The translations under genes and the position numbers were made by a program. From positions 1-64,000 of the forward strand of contig NZ_MCIA01000034.1 in NCBI RefSeq assembly GCF_003609635.1: 64,000 bases of DNA. Direction: 5' to 3'. Below are positions 63,033-64,000 of the stretch, piece by piece (position 1 is the first letter of the stretch; every line of letters starts with the position of its first letter). Below the pieces are notes generated by a model. That model saw only the letters and a program-made list of their open reading frames with translations, was not told the origin of the DNA and did not search any database. This DNA comes from Lacrimispora algidixylanolytica (GTDB taxonomy: Bacteria > Bacillota > Clostridia > Lachnospirales > Lachnospiraceae).

Positions 63033-63999
63033 CCATCAGCTCTTCCAATAATTCCTTGCAGGTTTCTTTTTCCGCCTCGTCCAAACAGCTTGTAAGGCTT
63101 CCTGTGATATACGATTGAATTTCATCAATAGAACCGAAATACACGGGAAGGTCTGATAAAACCTTCGCCATTATGGCACGTACCACCTGTTTTGAAGATC
63201 CGGCAAAAACATCTTCCAGTTCCTTTAAATACGCACCTGCTTCTTTTTCCAGAGAAAGACGATCTACTAAAACTTCTTCCTCTGTCTTTTCAGACTCTTC
63301 CTTAGAAGATAAGCATTTTAATTCAGCAAAACTGCTCCCAGACATAAGAATGTCTACGTTTGCTGATTTTATATAATGGGGATTGGAATACCATTCCTCA
63401 TCCGCCTGCGGAAGTTCAATCTTTAGATACTTCTCATATAAAGTTTCCTGTCTGCCTTCCATCTGGGTGAGCTTAAGGAAAATTTCATCAGAACCAAAAG
63501 AATCCTCTTCTTTAGAAAAATTATGAAGAATCTCCTTTACAACGGAAGAATATAATTCCTCTTCTTTTACATCCACAACCGCTTCCGAACCTGACAAAAT
63601 TAGGACACAAAAATCATTGACGATCTCCTGAAGCATCACGTAAAATCCAGATTCTTTCGTAAGTCCTTCTGAAACAGTTCCCAGATTATCTATTGCATTT
63701 TCATAGCTTTCAGCTGTCATTTTCTTATAGTCAATACTACGCAGCTGCTCCAAAAGTTTATAAAACTCCTGGTATCCATGATCCATATCTTTTGGAAGTC
63801 GAGTCATAGATTCAGTACGAAGTGTATACATCATATCTTTAAGGCTTTCCATGGGGGAGCCAATATATACCGAAAGGCCCTCCATTACAAGGCTGAAAAA
63901 CTTCTGCTTTGTAAGTCGAACGGGTAGCTGTCCTATCACTTCTTTGATTCTTCCATTCATAACAGCTGTCTCACTGGATCCTGTAATATACTCCAATAG
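63010..63999 (-). CDS. Hypothetical protein, 5' end probably beyond the window
   Basis: At least 328 residues, predicted mostly helical and acidic (long Glu/Lys runs, for example SSKEESEKTEEE), without membrane segments or a recognised domain. The frame stays open to the window edge; the only start near the edge is a TTG at 63996, so the true start is likely outside. It is co-transcribed with the 110-residue protein and the ytfI-ytfJ pair. Confidence 0.65.
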   Translation of the reverse strand, partial: LLEYITGSSETAVMNGRIKEVIGQLPVRLTKQKFFSLVMEGLSVYIGSPMESLKDMMYTLRTESMTRLPKDMDHGYQEFYKLLEQLRSIDYKKMTAESYENAIDNLGTVSEGLTKESGFYVMLQEIVNDFCVLILSGSEAVVDVKEEELYSSVVKEILHNFSKEEDSFGSDEIFLKLTQMEGRQETLYEKYLKIELPQADEEWYSNPHYIKSANVDILMSGSSFAELKCLSSKEESEKTEEEVLVDRLSLEKEAGAYLKELEDVFAGSSKQVVRAIMAKVLSDLPVYFGSIDEIQSYITGSLTSCLDEAEKETCKELLEELMDDENKLV

Positions 64000-64000
64000 A

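Noticed and set aside
1-64000. tRNA, rRNA, CRISPR arrays, insertion sequences or phage genes
   Set aside because: None was recognised on either strand by inspection; a dedicated search was not possible.

Overview
The window looks like chromosomal DNA of a spore-forming, strictly fermentative Firmicute, most probably a Lachnospiraceae member of the Clostridium/Lacrimispora group. This is inferred from the low-to-moderate GC content, strong AGGAGG ribosome binding sites, T-rich intrinsic terminators, an alpha/beta small acid-soluble spore protein, YtvI/YlbJ/GerW-type sporulation proteins, an L27 with a cleavable N-terminus next to its Prp protease, and the TIGR03960/TIGR03936/RNase G trio. No tRNA, rRNA, CRISPR array, transposase or phage gene was seen. 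The content is mostly core genome with a few accessory operons.

Layout. 0-4.5 kb: AI-2E/YtvI-like membrane protein, a Tet(M)-like ribosomal protection GTPase, and a divergent SOS pair (YneA-like LysM protein and lexA) with four LexA boxes. 4.5-9.7 kb: a complete glycerol-3-phosphate/glycerophosphodiester uptake operon (ugpC-ugpA-ugpE-ugpB-ugpQ). 9.8-14.2 kb: rplU-prp-rpmA, then obgE-yhbY-nadD-yqeK-rsfS. 14.4-19.4 kb: an MFS carrier, then TIGR03960 radical SAM protein, TIGR03936 protein and RNase G. 19.5-22.9 kb: a BtuFCD-type ABC transporter behind a cobalamin riboswitch. 22.9-25 kb: a chemotaxis receptor. 25-30.7 kb: a prenylated-FMN (UbiD/UbiX) hydroxyarylate decarboxylase operon with its own transporter, divergent LysR regulator and a broken isopentenyl-diphosphate isomerase gene. 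30.8-32.5 kb: Pit phosphate transporter with a DUF47 partner. 33-36 kb: an unusual translationally coupled three-gene operon on the + strand. 36-43.5 kb: pepT and the histidine operon hisZ-hisG-hisD-hisB-hisA-hisIE. 43.5-50.5 kb: recU, pseudouridine synthases, an SDR, a YgiQ radical SAM protein, a HAD phosphatase and an rRNA methyltransferase. 50.6-56.5 kb: M23 peptidase, YlbJ, coaD, rsmD, a spore protein, udk, an LRR remnant and a DUF975 protein. 56.5-64 kb: recG-fakA-asp23, rpmB, and the ytfI/ytfJ (DUF2953/GerW) sporulation cluster, running off the right edge.

The most unusual item is the 33-36 kb operon. It encodes a solute-binding-protein-like protein without a signal peptide, a HypB/CobW-like P-loop GTPase with CxxC motifs, and an ABC ATPase without a permease. 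The first and third proteins share a DUF1858-like N-terminal module that lacks cysteines. I suspect a cytosolic metal- or cofactor-handling machine; no function is established. Second is the decarboxylase operon, which ends in a truncated idi gene. Its product would make DMAPP, the source of the prenyl group UbiX needs, so the operon may once have carried its own cofactor-precursor supply.
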